From: Cyanocohniella sp. LLY
GTDB taxonomy: Bacteria; Cyanobacteriota; Cyanobacteriia; Cyanobacteriales; Nostocaceae
NCBI GenBank assembly: GCA_022241785.1
Contig: JAKOMP010000020.1
Coordinates: 1-40,169, forward strand
Length of the DNA: 40,169 bases
Direction of reading: 5' to 3'
The notes beneath the pieces are model-generated. The model searched no databases. It was not told the origin of the DNA and was given only the letters and a program-made list of their open reading frames with translations. This document shows positions 26,119-34,251 of this stretch, piece by piece; within the stretch, counting starts at the first letter, position 1, and every line of letters starts with the position of its first letter. The translations under genes were made by a program, and so were the position numbers.

Positions 26119-28161
26119 TTACCGAGATTTTAAATCAGCGATCGCACCTTTAGTCATGGCAGCAATGGTTTTATCGTTGGCTTTGGGTAAATGATAATAC
26201 TTGCCTCCAGCTGTTTGCGATAATTCTTTAGCAAAACCAGTAGATACAAATTTACTTTCTGTATCAATTACTAATAGTTGCATTCCGGCGGCGCGGATTC
26301 TTGCAGCAATATCTAATAATTCTGCTTTGATGTCTGGCTTTTCTCCTGGTTCTAATTGTTCGCCCAAAGAACGCGCCAAGGGAATATTACCCCGGCCATC
26401 GGTAATGGCAACAATCACAACTTGTCCGACATCTCCACTCATTTGGGCATTAACGCCGACACGTACAGCTTGGGTTAAACCATGTGCTAAGGGCGAACCA
26501 CCACCACAGGGTAATCTTTCTAGACGGTTACGTGCTAAAGCAATGGAACGTGTGGGGGGTAATAATACCTCTGCTTGTTCTCCCCGGAAGGGAATCAATG
26601 CTACTTGGTCACGGTTTTGATAAGCTTCTGTTAATAGTTGCATGACTGCACCTTTAGCCGACTGCATCCGGTTAAGTGCCATTGAACCAGAAGCATCTAC
26701 CACAAATACAACCAACGCCCCGGCTTTACGTACCAAGCGTTTGGAACGAATATCGCTTTGTTCGACAATGACGTTTCTACCTGGGTTTTTTTCGCGTCTG
26801 GCTTTTTGATAGGGTGCAGCTGACCTCAGGGTGGCATCTACAGCAATGCGTCGTACTTTACCCTTGGGTAACATCGGCTTAATGTAGCGTCCCCGGTCTT
26901 CGGAAAAAATAATACTGCGACTACCAGATTTGCCTTGCCGTTTCGCCATTTGGGCAAAATACAGCACACTATCATCTAAAATCACCCCTTCTGGGTCAAA
27001 AACAAATTCCTCTGGAATATCGGGTGGTTCTTGTTCTTGATTTTCGTCTTGGTCTTGTTCTTCTTGGTCTTCCTGGTCGTCTTCGTCGTCTTGGTCTTCC
27101 TGTTGTTCTGCTTGGTCTTGTGGTGGTGGTGGCGGCGGTGGGGGTGGTTGGTCAGGTGGCGGCGTTTGGACGATGGTTGACCGGGGGACAATGACTAATT
27201 CCACAGCCCGGCGTAAATCTTCGGCGTTGACTGTGGTGCGTCCTTCCAAGGCCGCCGCAGCTTTAGCAACGCGCACAGCAAATAATTCGGCGCGATGTCC
27301 TTGGACTCCACCACGAATCGCTTCATCTACTAGATAGGCAATTTGTTCTTGGGTAATGGTGACTTCTTTTAACCATTCCCGCGCCAAGATAATTTGAGTT
27401 TTCAGCCCGTCTAAGTCTTCGTTGTATTGCTGGAGGAACTCTTGGGGAGATTGAGAGTAGGCGATCGCTTGCTCTACTGCTGCTACTCTTTGATCTAAGC
27501 CCAGTACACCATCAGCAGAAAGAGAGATGGCAATTCTATCAAGTAAATGCTCTCGTAATCCGCCTTCTTCTGGGTTATAGGTGGCAATAAATAAGGATTT
27601 GCAAGGATGCTGAAAACTTATGCCCTCGCGTTCGATTTGATTGCGTCCCTCAGATAATACTGTGAGCAGCTGATTGGATATTTGGTCATCTAATAAATTC
27701 AATTCATCCACATACAGCACACCTCGGTTAGCTGTGGCGAGTAGCCCAGGCTGAAAAATGGTATCACCTTGTTGGACAGATTTTTCAACATCCACAGAAC
27801 CCAAAAGTCTGTCTTCTGTCACTCCCAACGGTATCTGCACAAAAGGTGATGGGACGATTTCGGTGGGGACATGATTGATATCTTGATCTGCGTACTCTGC
27901 CGATAGATAATCATCCCAATCTTCTGGGTGGTTGGGGTCGCAGTTACTAATGGAGCCTTTAACAATTTCGATGGGTGGGAGTAAGGCATGAATAGCACGA
28001 GCCATGACTGATTTTGCCGTACCACGACGACCTGCGATCGCCACTCCCCCCAAACCAGGATCGACTGCTGCTAACAGCAAGGCTAATTTAATTGCTTCTT
28101 GACCGACTACGGCTGTCAAGGGAAAGGCTGTAATTGTAGGGTTTAAAGTAGGCGCGGGCAT
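26119..28161 (-). CDS. chlD: magnesium chelatase subunit D
   Basis: The 680-residue ChlD subunit of the Mg-protoporphyrin IX chelatase, the first committed step of chlorophyll synthesis, working with ChlI and ChlH. The N-terminal AAA+ domain has GRRGTAKS (P-loop, about 44-51) and [10 protein letters not shown] as Walker B. A polyproline run and a strongly acidic Gln/Asp/Glu linker (about 334-385) join it to the C-terminal integrin-like (VWA) domain. That domain has the metal site DASGSM (about 489-494) and later AITDGRGN. All are expected of ChlD. I chose ATG (MPAPTLN); a GTG three codons upstream (28170) is possible. The acidic linker makes an artificial open frame in another register. Confidence 0.95.
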   Translation of the reverse strand: MPAPTLNPTITAFPLTAVVGQEAIKLALLLAAVDPGLGGVAIAGRRGTAKSVMARAIHALLPPIEIVKGSISNCDPNHPEDWDDYLSAEYADQDINHVPTEIVPSPFVQIPLGVTEDRLLGSVDVEKSVQQGDTIFQPGLLATANRGVLYVDELNLLDDQISNQLLTVLSEGRNQIEREGISFQHPCKSLFIATYNPEEGGLREHLLDRIAISLSADGVLGLDQRVAAVEQAIAYSQSPQEFLQQYNEDLDGLKTQIILAREWLKEVTITQEQIAYLVDEAIRGGVQGHRAELFAVRVAKAAAALEGRTTVNAEDLRRAVELVIVPRSTIVQTPPPDQPPPPPPPPPQDQAEQQEDQDDEDDQEDQEEQDQDENQEQEPPDIPEEFVFDPEGVILDDSVLYFAQMAKRQGKSGSRSIIFSEDRGRYIKPMLPKGKVRRIAVDATLRSAAPYQKARREKNPGRNVIVEQSDIRSKRLVRKAGALVVFVVDASGSMALNRMQSAKGAVMQLLTEAYQNRDQVALIPFRGEQAEVLLPPTRSIALARNRLERLPCGGGSPLAHGLTQAVRVGVNAQMSGDVGQVVIVAITDGRGNIPLARSLGEQLEPGEKPDIKAELLDIAARIRAAGMQLLVIDTESKFVSTGFAKELSQTAGGKYYHLPKANDKTIAAMTKGAIADLKSR

Positions 28162-28248
28162 GGTTAGCACAATAGCTGGTCTTGGCTTTTAGCATAGCAA
28201 TTTCTGGCACACTTAGAATATACGATCTAGACATCTGGGAGCAAGTTG

Positions 28249-28836
28249 ATGAGCATTGCTCAAGCTAAACGTTTTACTTTGGATGAATACCACAGGCTTA
28301 CAGAACTGGGCTTTTTTCATGAAGATGATCATATTGAATTAATTAATGGAGAAATTATTCAAATGGTTTCCAAGGGTACAGCCTACGAAACTTGTTTACG
28401 AAATTTGTTGCGTGAACTGCCAAAACTTGTAGGAGATAAAGCAACGTTACAATTTCAAGCCCCGATTACTGTACCACCCAATAGCGAACCTGAACCAGAT
28501 TTTGCCATTGTCAAAAATCGAGATGATAATTATTTTTCATCTCACCCTGTCGCTGTGGATATTTTATTAGTCATGGAAGTTGCTGATTCTTCCATAGCTT
28601 ACGACCAAGATGTCAAAATACCTCTTTATGCTCAAGCAGGTATTGACAATTATTGGATATTCAATTTATTTGATCATCATCTGGAATGTTACAGTGAACC
28701 ATATTTAGACAATCAAGGAAAATATGGCTATTTAAATAAACGCATTGTTTTGTCTAATCATGTGATAGCTTTACCTTGTTTCCCTGATTTATTGCTTGAT
28801 TTAAATAAAGTATTTCTCCCAAAGCTAAATTTTTAA
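28249..28836 (+). CDS. Uma2 family (DUF820) protein
   Basis: A 195-residue second family member in this window, only distantly like the one at 13.0 kb. It opens RFTLDEYHRLTELGFFHEDDHIELINGEI, the typical start of the fold. EPEPDFAIVKNRD and VDILLVMEVADSSIAYDQDVKIPLYA carry the acidic and E-V residues of the PD-(D/E)XK site; GIDNYWIFNLFDHHLECY follows. ATG 28249 has GGGAG 7-8 bases upstream; a TTG one codon earlier also exists. Its role is unknown. It is divergent from chlD. Confidence 0.88.
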   Translation: MSIAQAKRFTLDEYHRLTELGFFHEDDHIELINGEIIQMVSKGTAYETCLRNLLRELPKLVGDKATLQFQAPITVPPNSEPEPDFAIVKNRDDNYFSSHPVAVDILLVMEVADSSIAYDQDVKIPLYAQAGIDNYWIFNLFDHHLECYSEPYLDNQGKYGYLNKRIVLSNHVIALPCFPDLLLDLNKVFLPKLNF

Positions 28837-29271
28837 AGTTTGTATGAAGACGTATTGACATACTCTTGAACAAATGAGATTCTATCATTATGGACAACAT
28901 TTAAAAACCTACACCACTTTCAAGTGCAAGTTTTGGTGTTGTCTCAGCAGCAGAATTCCTAGTTTCCTACTGAATTTCACGTCATCCCTTCGGCTGAATA
29001 TTTAGCCTGATGTTAAGTCAAGTAATTGATTATAACTTCAATGAGAAGACGAGATATTTGGATAAATGTTCAGGAGATGGGGTGACGCGAAGCTTGGTAG
29101 GAAGCCAGGAATTCTACGGCTGAGACATGAATCAAAAATTGTAACATAAGGAAGCAGCTAATAGGGAAAGACGCTTGATAATTAACTGTCTTTCTTTTAC
29201 GGAAAACTGCTGATTTAGAAGTGTGTAATGATAATGCTGTCCAGTTAATCTAAATTACTGGAAAAAGTCTC
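28837..29271. other. 435-base intergenic region
   Basis: It is dominated by the long inverted repeat at 28927-29141. A small hairpin, GAAAGAC (29166-29172) with GTCTTTC (29188-29194), followed by TTTT, could terminate a plus-strand transcript of that element. No protein gene is seen. Confidence 0.6.
28927..29141. repeat. long imperfect inverted repeat (67-bp arms)
   Basis: The left arm, 28941-29007, begins GTCTCAGCAGCAGAATTCCT. It matches the reverse complement of 29060-29126 (GTCTCAGCCGTAGAATTCCT...) at 52 of 67 positions by hand count. Weaker similarity extends outward to about 28927 and 29141. The 52-base centre is AT-rich. The mismatches are scattered, as in two old copies that diverged. 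RNA from either strand would form a long hairpin. It carries no gene and has no recognised family. Confidence 0.75.
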
Positions 29272-30060
29272 ATGCAAGCTAGTTCTTTGATTTCACAATT
29301 AAAAAATGATCAGCAGCAATTAAAGATTTCGCTATATCTAGATTATCAAAATGTTAGATTAAGTCAAAAGGAAGCTCAATTATTATTGGATTTTGCCAAA
29401 TACCGAGGAAATTTAGTTGGCAAATATGTCTACTATAATTCCTACTATCAATATCAAGTTGCAGGAAAAAATGCTCTAGCTAGTATTGATTATACCTGTT
29501 TTGATGTTCCTTGCAATCTCAAAAATAGTGCAGACAATCAATTAATAGCAGACTGTCTAGAACATATCGACAGTCATTTATCTCCAGACATAGTTATTTT
29601 AGTTTCAGGAGATGGAGACTTTGCTAAATTAGTGAGACATCTGCAAAAATTAGATAAACAAGTAATAATTTTGGCTCAAAAAGGTAAAGTAAAACAGAAA
29701 TTGATAGAATCAGCTAATGACTTTTATTTTTTAGATCAACTACCTCAGTTAGTGGAGACTATCAATAAATCTCAACGAACTGCCGTTGATTCTCAGCTTA
29801 ATTATAATGAGGCTATAGAACATTTGATTGCAGCTATCAATACTGCCTTAATCCAGGGTAAGCGTACATTATTTAGCAATATTGATAAATTAATGCGTCA
29901 AATTTGTGTCAATTACAAAGGATATTCTTCTATTTCTAATCCTACTGGGAAGAAATTCAAATCCTTTAGTCAATTTGTGGATTTTGCTGTAAAGACTGGT
30001 AAAATTAAAACAAAAAATCAAGAATTGTTTTTAATTGATCTAGAAAAAATAACTGCATAA
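29272..30060 (+). CDS. NYN-domain (LabA/DUF88-like) protein with C-terminal OST-HTH-like region
   Basis: A 262-residue protein. The N-terminal NYN domain (about 17-165), a PIN-like RNase fold, has SLYLDYQNVRL with Asp24, SADNQLIADC with Asp88 and Asp94, and VSGDGDFAKL with Asp114 and Asp116. These acidic residues fit the expected metal site, so it is probably an active RNase. The C-terminal 85 residues (EAIEHLIAAINTALIQGKRT to FVDFAVKTGKIKTKNQELFL) look like an OST-HTH/LOTUS RNA-binding domain, a known partner of NYN domains, but this part is less sure. It is followed by a terminator and then rnc on the same strand. Confidence 0.82.
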   Translation: MQASSLISQLKNDQQQLKISLYLDYQNVRLSQKEAQLLLDFAKYRGNLVGKYVYYNSYYQYQVAGKNALASIDYTCFDVPCNLKNSADNQLIADCLEHIDSHLSPDIVILVSGDGDFAKLVRHLQKLDKQVIILAQKGKVKQKLIESANDFYFLDQLPQLVETINKSQRTAVDSQLNYNEAIEHLIAAINTALIQGKRTLFSNIDKLMRQICVNYKGYSSISNPTGKKFKSFSQFVDFAVKTGKIKTKNQELFLIDLEKITA

Positions 30061-30074
30061 GCTTTATGTTTTAA

Positions 30075-30132
30075 AAACCCAGTTTATTGTCTTCAGTGGG
30101 TTTACTCACTAACGCCGCTATTGCGGCTTTTT
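30075..30132 (+). terminator. tandem hairpins ending the NYN gene
   Basis: AAACCCA (30075-30081) pairs with TGGGTTT (30097-30103). Right after it, GCCGC-TATT-GCGGC (30114-30127) is followed by TTTTT. The second is a good Rho-independent terminator, so rnc probably has its own promoter. Confidence 0.85.
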
Positions 30133-30201
30133 CGTGTCTGAACATTATCCACGTGTAAAACTTCCCAACGCTCTATTTCTGCAACAAATCAAAACATAAA
30201 A

Positions 30202-30891
30202 ATGCATAAACTACTAATATTCCGCGATGAAAAACTTTTACGTCGTGCGCTAACACATCGTTCTTATGTAAATGAAAACCCAGGAGAAGGCGAACACAAT
30301 GAACGTTTAGAATTTCTTGGTGATGCTATATTGAATTTCTTAAGTGGTGAATATCTTTATCGTCGTCACCCAGAAAGAGGAGAAGATGAATTAACTCGAC
30401 GGCGTTCGGCTTTAGTAGACGAGAAGCAATTAGCAAAGTTTGCGCTTGAAGTGGGTTTAGACTTTAGAATGCGGTTAGGAAAAGGTGCTATTAGAGATGG
30501 CGGCTACCAAAATCCTAATTTGCTGAGTAGTACTTTTGAAGCAGTGATTGCTGCTTACTATTTAGATAATAATTTAGATATTGAAGCAGTCCGCGCCATT
30601 GTCGAACCATTATTTGATGCTGTACCTGAGCAAATTGTCATGTCTCGCTCGAATGTAGACTACAAAAATCGCTTTCAAGAATGGGTACAACGCAACGTAA
30701 CTCCCAATCCTCCTAAATATGTCACAGTTCAAGTAGGTGGTTTGTCTCATGCACCAGAATTTACCGCTAAAGTTTTAGTGGATGACAAAGAATATGGAGA
30801 AGGTAAGGGACGCAATAAAAAAACAGCAGAAAAAGCTGCTGCGGAAGATGCGTTAGCTAAGTTAGAAAAACAAGGTTTGTTGTTACAGTAA
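30202..30891 (+). CDS. rnc: ribonuclease III
   Basis: A 229-residue double-strand-specific RNase that matures rRNA and other structured RNAs. The nuclease domain has the signature ERLEFLGDA (34-42) and the metal-binding Glu113 in STFEAVIAAYYLD. The C-terminal double-stranded RNA-binding domain spans about 153-229 and ends with the typical GRNKKTAEKAAAEDAL. It is full length for a cyanobacterial RNase III; these genomes often have two or three paralogues, so this may not be the only one. It converges on the kinase gene with 8 bases between stops. Confidence 0.95.
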   Translation: MHKLLIFRDEKLLRRALTHRSYVNENPGEGEHNERLEFLGDAILNFLSGEYLYRRHPERGEDELTRRRSALVDEKQLAKFALEVGLDFRMRLGKGAIRDGGYQNPNLLSSTFEAVIAAYYLDNNLDIEAVRAIVEPLFDAVPEQIVMSRSNVDYKNRFQEWVQRNVTPNPPKYVTVQVGGLSHAPEFTAKVLVDDKEYGEGKGRNKKTAEKAAAEDALAKLEKQGLLLQ

Positions 30892-30899
30892 TTTGGGAT

Positions 30900-32099
30900 T
30901 CATTCTTGCGGTATATTTAGTTTCAAAGGCAGAGTAATTGTAAAAGTAGAACCCACATCCACCTCAGACATTACATTAATTTCACCTTGCAATAATTTGA
31001 CTAAACGAGAAACTATTGCCAAACCCAAACCAGTGCTATCTGGTAGATAAGGCTGATTACCTGCATTAGCCCGAAAATAAGGTTCAAATATCTGCTCTAG
31101 GTTTTCTGGTGCAATACCAATTCCTGTGTCAGCAACTGCGATCGCCCATTTTTCATTATCCACTAGCTGACATTTTATTTCAATAGTCCCGGATTTGGTG
31201 TAACGAATGGCATTACTCACAATATTGGTCATAATCTGTTGTAAATGAAACTCGTCTGTAACTATTTCCTCAGGGATGCTATCGTAATTCACCACTACAC
31301 GTAAATTTTTTTCCTGTGTTAAAGGCTGCAACATTTCACATATATTGTCGATTAACTCACGCACATCGGTATTGGCTGGGTTGAGTTTCATCTGTCCTGC
31401 GTCATACCGAGAAATTTCTAAAACATCGTTAATCAAACGCAGTAAATGTCTGCCATTACGTAGTACGCGCTCAATATGTTCTAAATTGCTATAAGTATCT
31501 TTAACGTTTAGCTTCTTGCGTTGTTGGCGTAAAAATAGATCTGAGTAGCCAATAATCGAACTTAAAGGGTGTTTCAAATCATGGGCTAGTTGAGCAAGAT
31601 AATCTTGATTAGCCACAATTAAGCGATTTAGTTGCTGATTATGTAGCGTTAATGACAACTGCAAATGCTGTAATTCGCGCAAGCGTTCTTCAACGTAACT
31701 ATCAAAACACCTAGAGATCGCTTCGTCGATGACTGCATCAATTAAACGCATTGCCCGAATGATATCTGAAGGTGTTCCTTTTAATAATTCAGATTCCAAA
31801 GTATCAAATACTACCATTCTTAGCAAATGATATTCATGGGCAATTTCTGTGGAGTCAAAGCCTTGTTTCGCCCGCAGCACCCCATGTTTCCAGCTAGCCG
31901 TAATTATTGACTGGATATCACTACCTTGAGACTTAGAAAGTACTGTTACCATTGCGTCTAAGACATCAGGAAGATCATTTTGAATGGCTGTATAAGTTAA
32001 ATCATCAGCACTTTCAATTTCTCTATCTTTACGAACTGCTGTAATCCATTTATTGAGAATAATATCAGTATTTTCCGCCAGTAACAGACTAAAATCCAT
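30900..32099 (-). CDS. cytosolic sensor histidine kinase with RsbRD-like N-terminus
   Basis: A 399-residue kinase without membrane segments. Residues 1-145 form a helical bundle (LNKWITAVRKDREI, ASWKHGVLRAKQGFDSTEIA, YHLLRMVVFDTLE) like the RsbRD N-terminal domain. The HisKA box is LAHDLKHPLSSIIGYSDL, with His173 as phosphoacceptor. The ATPase domain has Asn296, DTGIG (324-328) and GLGLA (357-361). No response regulator lies beside it, so it is an orphan kinase. The signal sensed is unknown; the N-terminal domain assignment is by appearance. Confidence 0.9.
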   Translation of the reverse strand: MDFSLLLAENTDIILNKWITAVRKDREIESADDLTYTAIQNDLPDVLDAMVTVLSKSQGSDIQSIITASWKHGVLRAKQGFDSTEIAHEYHLLRMVVFDTLESELLKGTPSDIIRAMRLIDAVIDEAISRCFDSYVEERLRELQHLQLSLTLHNQQLNRLIVANQDYLAQLAHDLKHPLSSIIGYSDLFLRQQRKKLNVKDTYSNLEHIERVLRNGRHLLRLINDVLEISRYDAGQMKLNPANTDVRELIDNICEMLQPLTQEKNLRVVVNYDSIPEEIVTDEFHLQQIMTNIVSNAIRYTKSGTIEIKCQLVDNEKWAIAVADTGIGIAPENLEQIFEPYFRANAGNQPYLPDSTGLGLAIVSRLVKLLQGEINVMSEVDVGSTFTITLPLKLNIPQE

Positions 32100-32515
32100 T
32101 ATTTTAAGGTGAGTCCGGAGTAGGTGAGTAAAAAACTTACATATGCGCTTAGTTTAGCGATAGCGGTACGGCTCATCAAAATCAGTGATATAGTTCAACT
32201 GCCAAAAGAAATAGATCTCATATATTATATTGAAAATTGCCCCTAAATTTGATGCACATGGGAAATAATGCGATCGCCAATGCTACATGCTAACAGAGGA
32301 TAAGCTTCATCTATGGTGTAGCAGCCTAAAACCAAAATCTGTGCCTGTTAATGAATGTATACAATGAGCGATCGCCTACATAAAAAGTTATAGTTGTCAC
32401 GCGAAACTTAAGACTGCATTAAGTAATTTCAACTAGGCCTTCAATGTACTCGATAAATACTTTTGCAAAATTGGTAAATTAGACTATCATTTTTAAGTGG
32501 GTAGCCTAATTCAAA
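32100..32515. other. intergenic region upstream of the riboswitch
   Basis: About 415 bases between the kinase start and the riboswitch. It contains two HIP1 octamers (near 32271 and 32370) and AT-rich sequence; it must hold the divergent promoters of both units, but no promoter was assigned confidently. No gene is seen. Confidence 0.5.
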
Positions 32516-32619
32516 TTCATCGACACTGGATTTGGAACGGAGGAACCAATGTTTGGGGCTAATCTTACGAGAGACATCTTCCAGTCTTAGCCCGTCAGCT
32601 AACTCCGTCGGCAATGGAA
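32516..32619 (+). ncRNA. c-di-AMP riboswitch (ydaO/yuaA type)
   Basis: Conserved blocks appear in the right order: ACGGAGGAACCAAT (32536-32550), TTGGGGCTAATCTT (32553-32566), then CCGTCAGCTAACTCCGTCGG (32592-32611). They match the remembered Bacillus ydaO sequence, in which GGGGGACCCAAU, AUUGGGGUGAAUCC and CCGUCAGCUAACCUCGU follow each other. CCAAT/TTGG forms the internal stem, and TTCAT-CGAC near 32516 can pair with GTCG..ATGGAA to close P1. It sits about 145 bases before a universal stress protein gene. Open frames running through it on both strands are artefacts. Confidence 0.85.
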
Positions 32620-32668
32620 GTAACCCCCAAAGTATTGGCTTTAATACCAAGTTGTTATTGGGGCTTCC
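32616..32668 (+). promoter_or_regulatory. candidate expression platform of the riboswitch
   Basis: GGAAG (32616-32620) and CCCCAA (32625-32630) can pair with TTGGGG-CTTCC (32658-32668), with an inner GTATT/AATAC. The GGAAG strand overlaps the 3' side of the proposed P1 helix, so the two folds exclude each other. There is no T-run, so simple termination is not evident. Confidence 0.45.
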
Positions 32669-32765
32669 TTGCGGATATTACATGTATATCCTCTGGGATA
32701 TGGGCTATCTGTGTTCTACCCTGCTTCTCATTAATTATTCGTTTCCTTGGGGAGAAGGTAAAGCT

Positions 32766-33422
32766 GTGAAAATCAAGCCAATGTTAGTGCGCCTACAAAG
32801 CGCTATAGGTCGAGATGACCTAATTGGTCAAATGGTATTATTACCAGAACCGAAAAAACCTTTTTCTCAAAAAGATCACAAAGCAGAATCTGTTAGCTTA
32901 ATCGTTGGCTATGATGCTTCTCCTAACAGTCACACCGCGCTAGATATAGCTTTTTGGATTGCTCATCAAACGCGTTTAGCTACCAATGTAAAAGTTACAG
33001 TACAAGCTGTTTATGTAGTAGAAAATAATTATAGCAGTCAGTATCCAGGGGTTTTAAGCTTTGCTAAACCTTTGCCTACCTTAGAATGTCCTGTTAGTGA
33101 AGTTTCCCATTCTTTGACCCCCGTTTTAACGCCAGGAAAATTACGGGGTATTAATTCCTGTTTACAAGAAAACCCTACAAATGATCTCCAGCAAGCAGAT
33201 ATAATTCTTTGGCAAGCACGTAGTTTGGCTGAAGAATGGGAAGGTTCCTTTAAATCTCATTTACGGTTTGGCTGCGTGGGAACCGAACTTACAAAAGTTG
33301 TGGAATCAGAAGCGGCTGATGTGTTGTTTTTGGGATGTAAATCAGTTAATCACCCCATTATCCAGACACTAGGTGCTAATTTTCCTTGTGGTGTTTTAGG
33401 TATACCCAATCGGTTTGATTGA
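32766..33422 (+). CDS. universal stress protein (UspA family)
   Basis: A 218-residue protein with the Usp fold. SLIVGYDASPNSHTALDIAFWIAHQT is the first strand and nucleotide-loop region; VKVTVQAVYVVENNY follows, and ESEAADVLFLGCKSVNHP is the late strand with the family's small-residue pattern. The ATP-binding G-x2-G-x9-G motif is not clear, so nucleotide binding is uncertain. I chose GTG 32766 (MKIKPMLVRL) because GGAGAAGG lies about 7 bases upstream; the frame is open into the riboswitch, which is leader. The riboswitch implies control by c-di-AMP, a signal usually linked to potassium and osmotic balance. Confidence 0.8.
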   Translation: MKIKPMLVRLQSAIGRDDLIGQMVLLPEPKKPFSQKDHKAESVSLIVGYDASPNSHTALDIAFWIAHQTRLATNVKVTVQAVYVVENNYSSQYPGVLSFAKPLPTLECPVSEVSHSLTPVLTPGKLRGINSCLQENPTNDLQQADIILWQARSLAEEWEGSFKSHLRFGCVGTELTKVVESEAADVLFLGCKSVNHPIIQTLGANFPCGVLGIPNRFD

Positions 33423-33485
33423 TCCAATCACCCCCAATCCTTCATAAGTAGGGTGTGTTGTCGCGTAGCGCAACGCACCACATCA
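33423..33485. repeat. short hairpin repeat downstream of the stress gene
   Basis: GGTGTGTTG (33452-33460) pairs with CAACGCACC (33471-33479) around a GC-rich 10-base loop. This GTAGGGTGTGTTG...CAACGCACC type is a very common Nostoc intergenic repeat. It may act as the 3' end of the preceding transcript, though no T-run follows. Confidence 0.7.
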
Positions 33486-33626
33486 ATGTTTTCCAGCGCG
33501 TTAGGAATACCACCAGTTAAAAACAAACTATTAAAAGAATTTGCTAATGTGCGGGATGAAACAAGAAAACGTTTAGATGCTTTAAAAAGCTATGTTAAAC
33601 AATTATTTTGGCCGAATTACCATTGA
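33486..33626 (+). CDS. possible 46-residue ORF or gene fragment
   Basis: MFSSALGIPPVKNKLLK continues to FANVRDETRKRLDALKSYV and ends at TGA 33626. The middle is a convincing charged helix, but no ribosome site is seen. It overlaps the next kinase fragment in another frame. It could be the end of a decayed gene. Not recognised. Confidence 0.3.
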   Translation: MFSSALGIPPVKNKLLKEFANVRDETRKRLDALKSYVKQLFWPNYH

Positions 33627-33708
33627 ACGCTGGGGAGGAACGATTGGTTATCTCCCACGCGCAAAAGGCGGTTCCCAATTTTGGTTCCGCCTACCTAAGC
33701 CAGTATGA
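33592..33708 (+). pseudogene. histidine kinase C-terminal remnant
   Basis: A 38-codon frame reads MLNNYFGRITIERWGG, then TIGYLPRAKGGSQFWFRLP and ends KPV. This is the last part of a HATPase domain (G-G-x-I ... G-S-x-F-x-F-x-L-P). The rest of the kinase is absent, so it is a fragment left by deletion. From 33709 to 33786 nothing else is seen. Confidence 0.7.
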
Positions 33709-33786
33709 TTGAGGAGTTAAGAATTTTTTGTGAGGTATCTGTGAAAATTACCAGATAATTTGTCTATCCCCACTCCTCATTGATCA

Positions 33787-33999
33787 CTAATACCCCACAA
33801 TATGCAGAATGTCGCGTAAGACACTATATCCAGCTAAATCCCAAATCAAGTAAGCAAGAAAGCCAATCATTGCCAAGCGACCATTCCACAATTCAGCTTG
33901 AGGATTTAAGCCAAATATAAAAGCATTGCGATCTACACCATTATAAGCTTTAGCAACAGGTGGTAAATCTGTAGATGGACGATTTTCTCGAGTTTCCAT
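33787..33999 (-). CDS. high-light-inducible protein (Hli/Scp), copy 2
   Basis: A 70-residue one-helix chlorophyll-binding-like protein of the thylakoid. The membrane helix carries ELWNGRLAMIGFLAYLIWD, the E-x2-N-G-R-x-A-M-x-G motif of the light-harvesting (CAB) family. Hli proteins bind chlorophyll and carotenoid and protect photosystem II assembly under stress. AGGAG about 8 bases before the ATG supports the start. It is 48 bases downstream of a paralogue, probably in one operon. Confidence 0.93.
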   Translation of the reverse strand: METRENRPSTDLPPVAKAYNGVDRNAFIFGLNPQAELWNGRLAMIGFLAYLIWDLAGYSVLRDILHIVGY

Positions 34000-34047
34000 G
34001 TTTTTTCTCCTAAATCCAATTTATTTTTGAGCGATTAATCTTTATCT

Positions 34048-34251
34048 TTAGTAACCGATGAAATGTAGCACGTCTCTGAGAACGCTATATCCAGCTAAAT
34101 CCCACAATAGATAAGCAAGAAAGCCAATCATTGCAAACCGACCATTCCAGATTTCTGCTTGGGGAGTCCAGCCGAAAAGAAAAGCATTGCGATCTTTACC
34201 GTTATATTCGTTGGCAATTGTTGGTAAATCAGAGGAAGATCGAGTTTCCAT
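34048..34251 (-). CDS. high-light-inducible protein (Hli/Scp), copy 1
   Basis: A 67-residue Hli protein. It is nearly identical to its neighbour over the last 45 residues, with AEIWNGRFAMIGFLAYLLWD and the same ending LRDVLHFIGY against LRDILHIVGY. The N-termini differ slightly. The pair looks like a recent tandem duplication. AGGA lies 8 bases before the ATG. It is first in the pair, with a leader of about 160 bases below an HLR1 element, so induction by strong light through RpaB is expected. Confidence 0.93.
   Translation of the reverse strand: METRSSSDLPTIANEYNGKDRNAFLFGWTPQAEIWNGRFAMIGFLAYLLWDLAGYSVLRDVLHFIGY

Noticed and set aside
26982-27191. Lys/Thr/Asn-rich open frame in the chlD region
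   Set aside because: It is the acidic and polyproline linker of ChlD read in another register.
32441-32650. 69-codon minus-strand open frame
   Set aside because: It is antisense to the c-di-AMP riboswitch; the base pattern is explained by the RNA.
32532-32765. Long N-terminal extension of the universal stress protein
   Set aside because: The extension crosses the riboswitch and platform, and a good ribosome site precedes GTG 32766.
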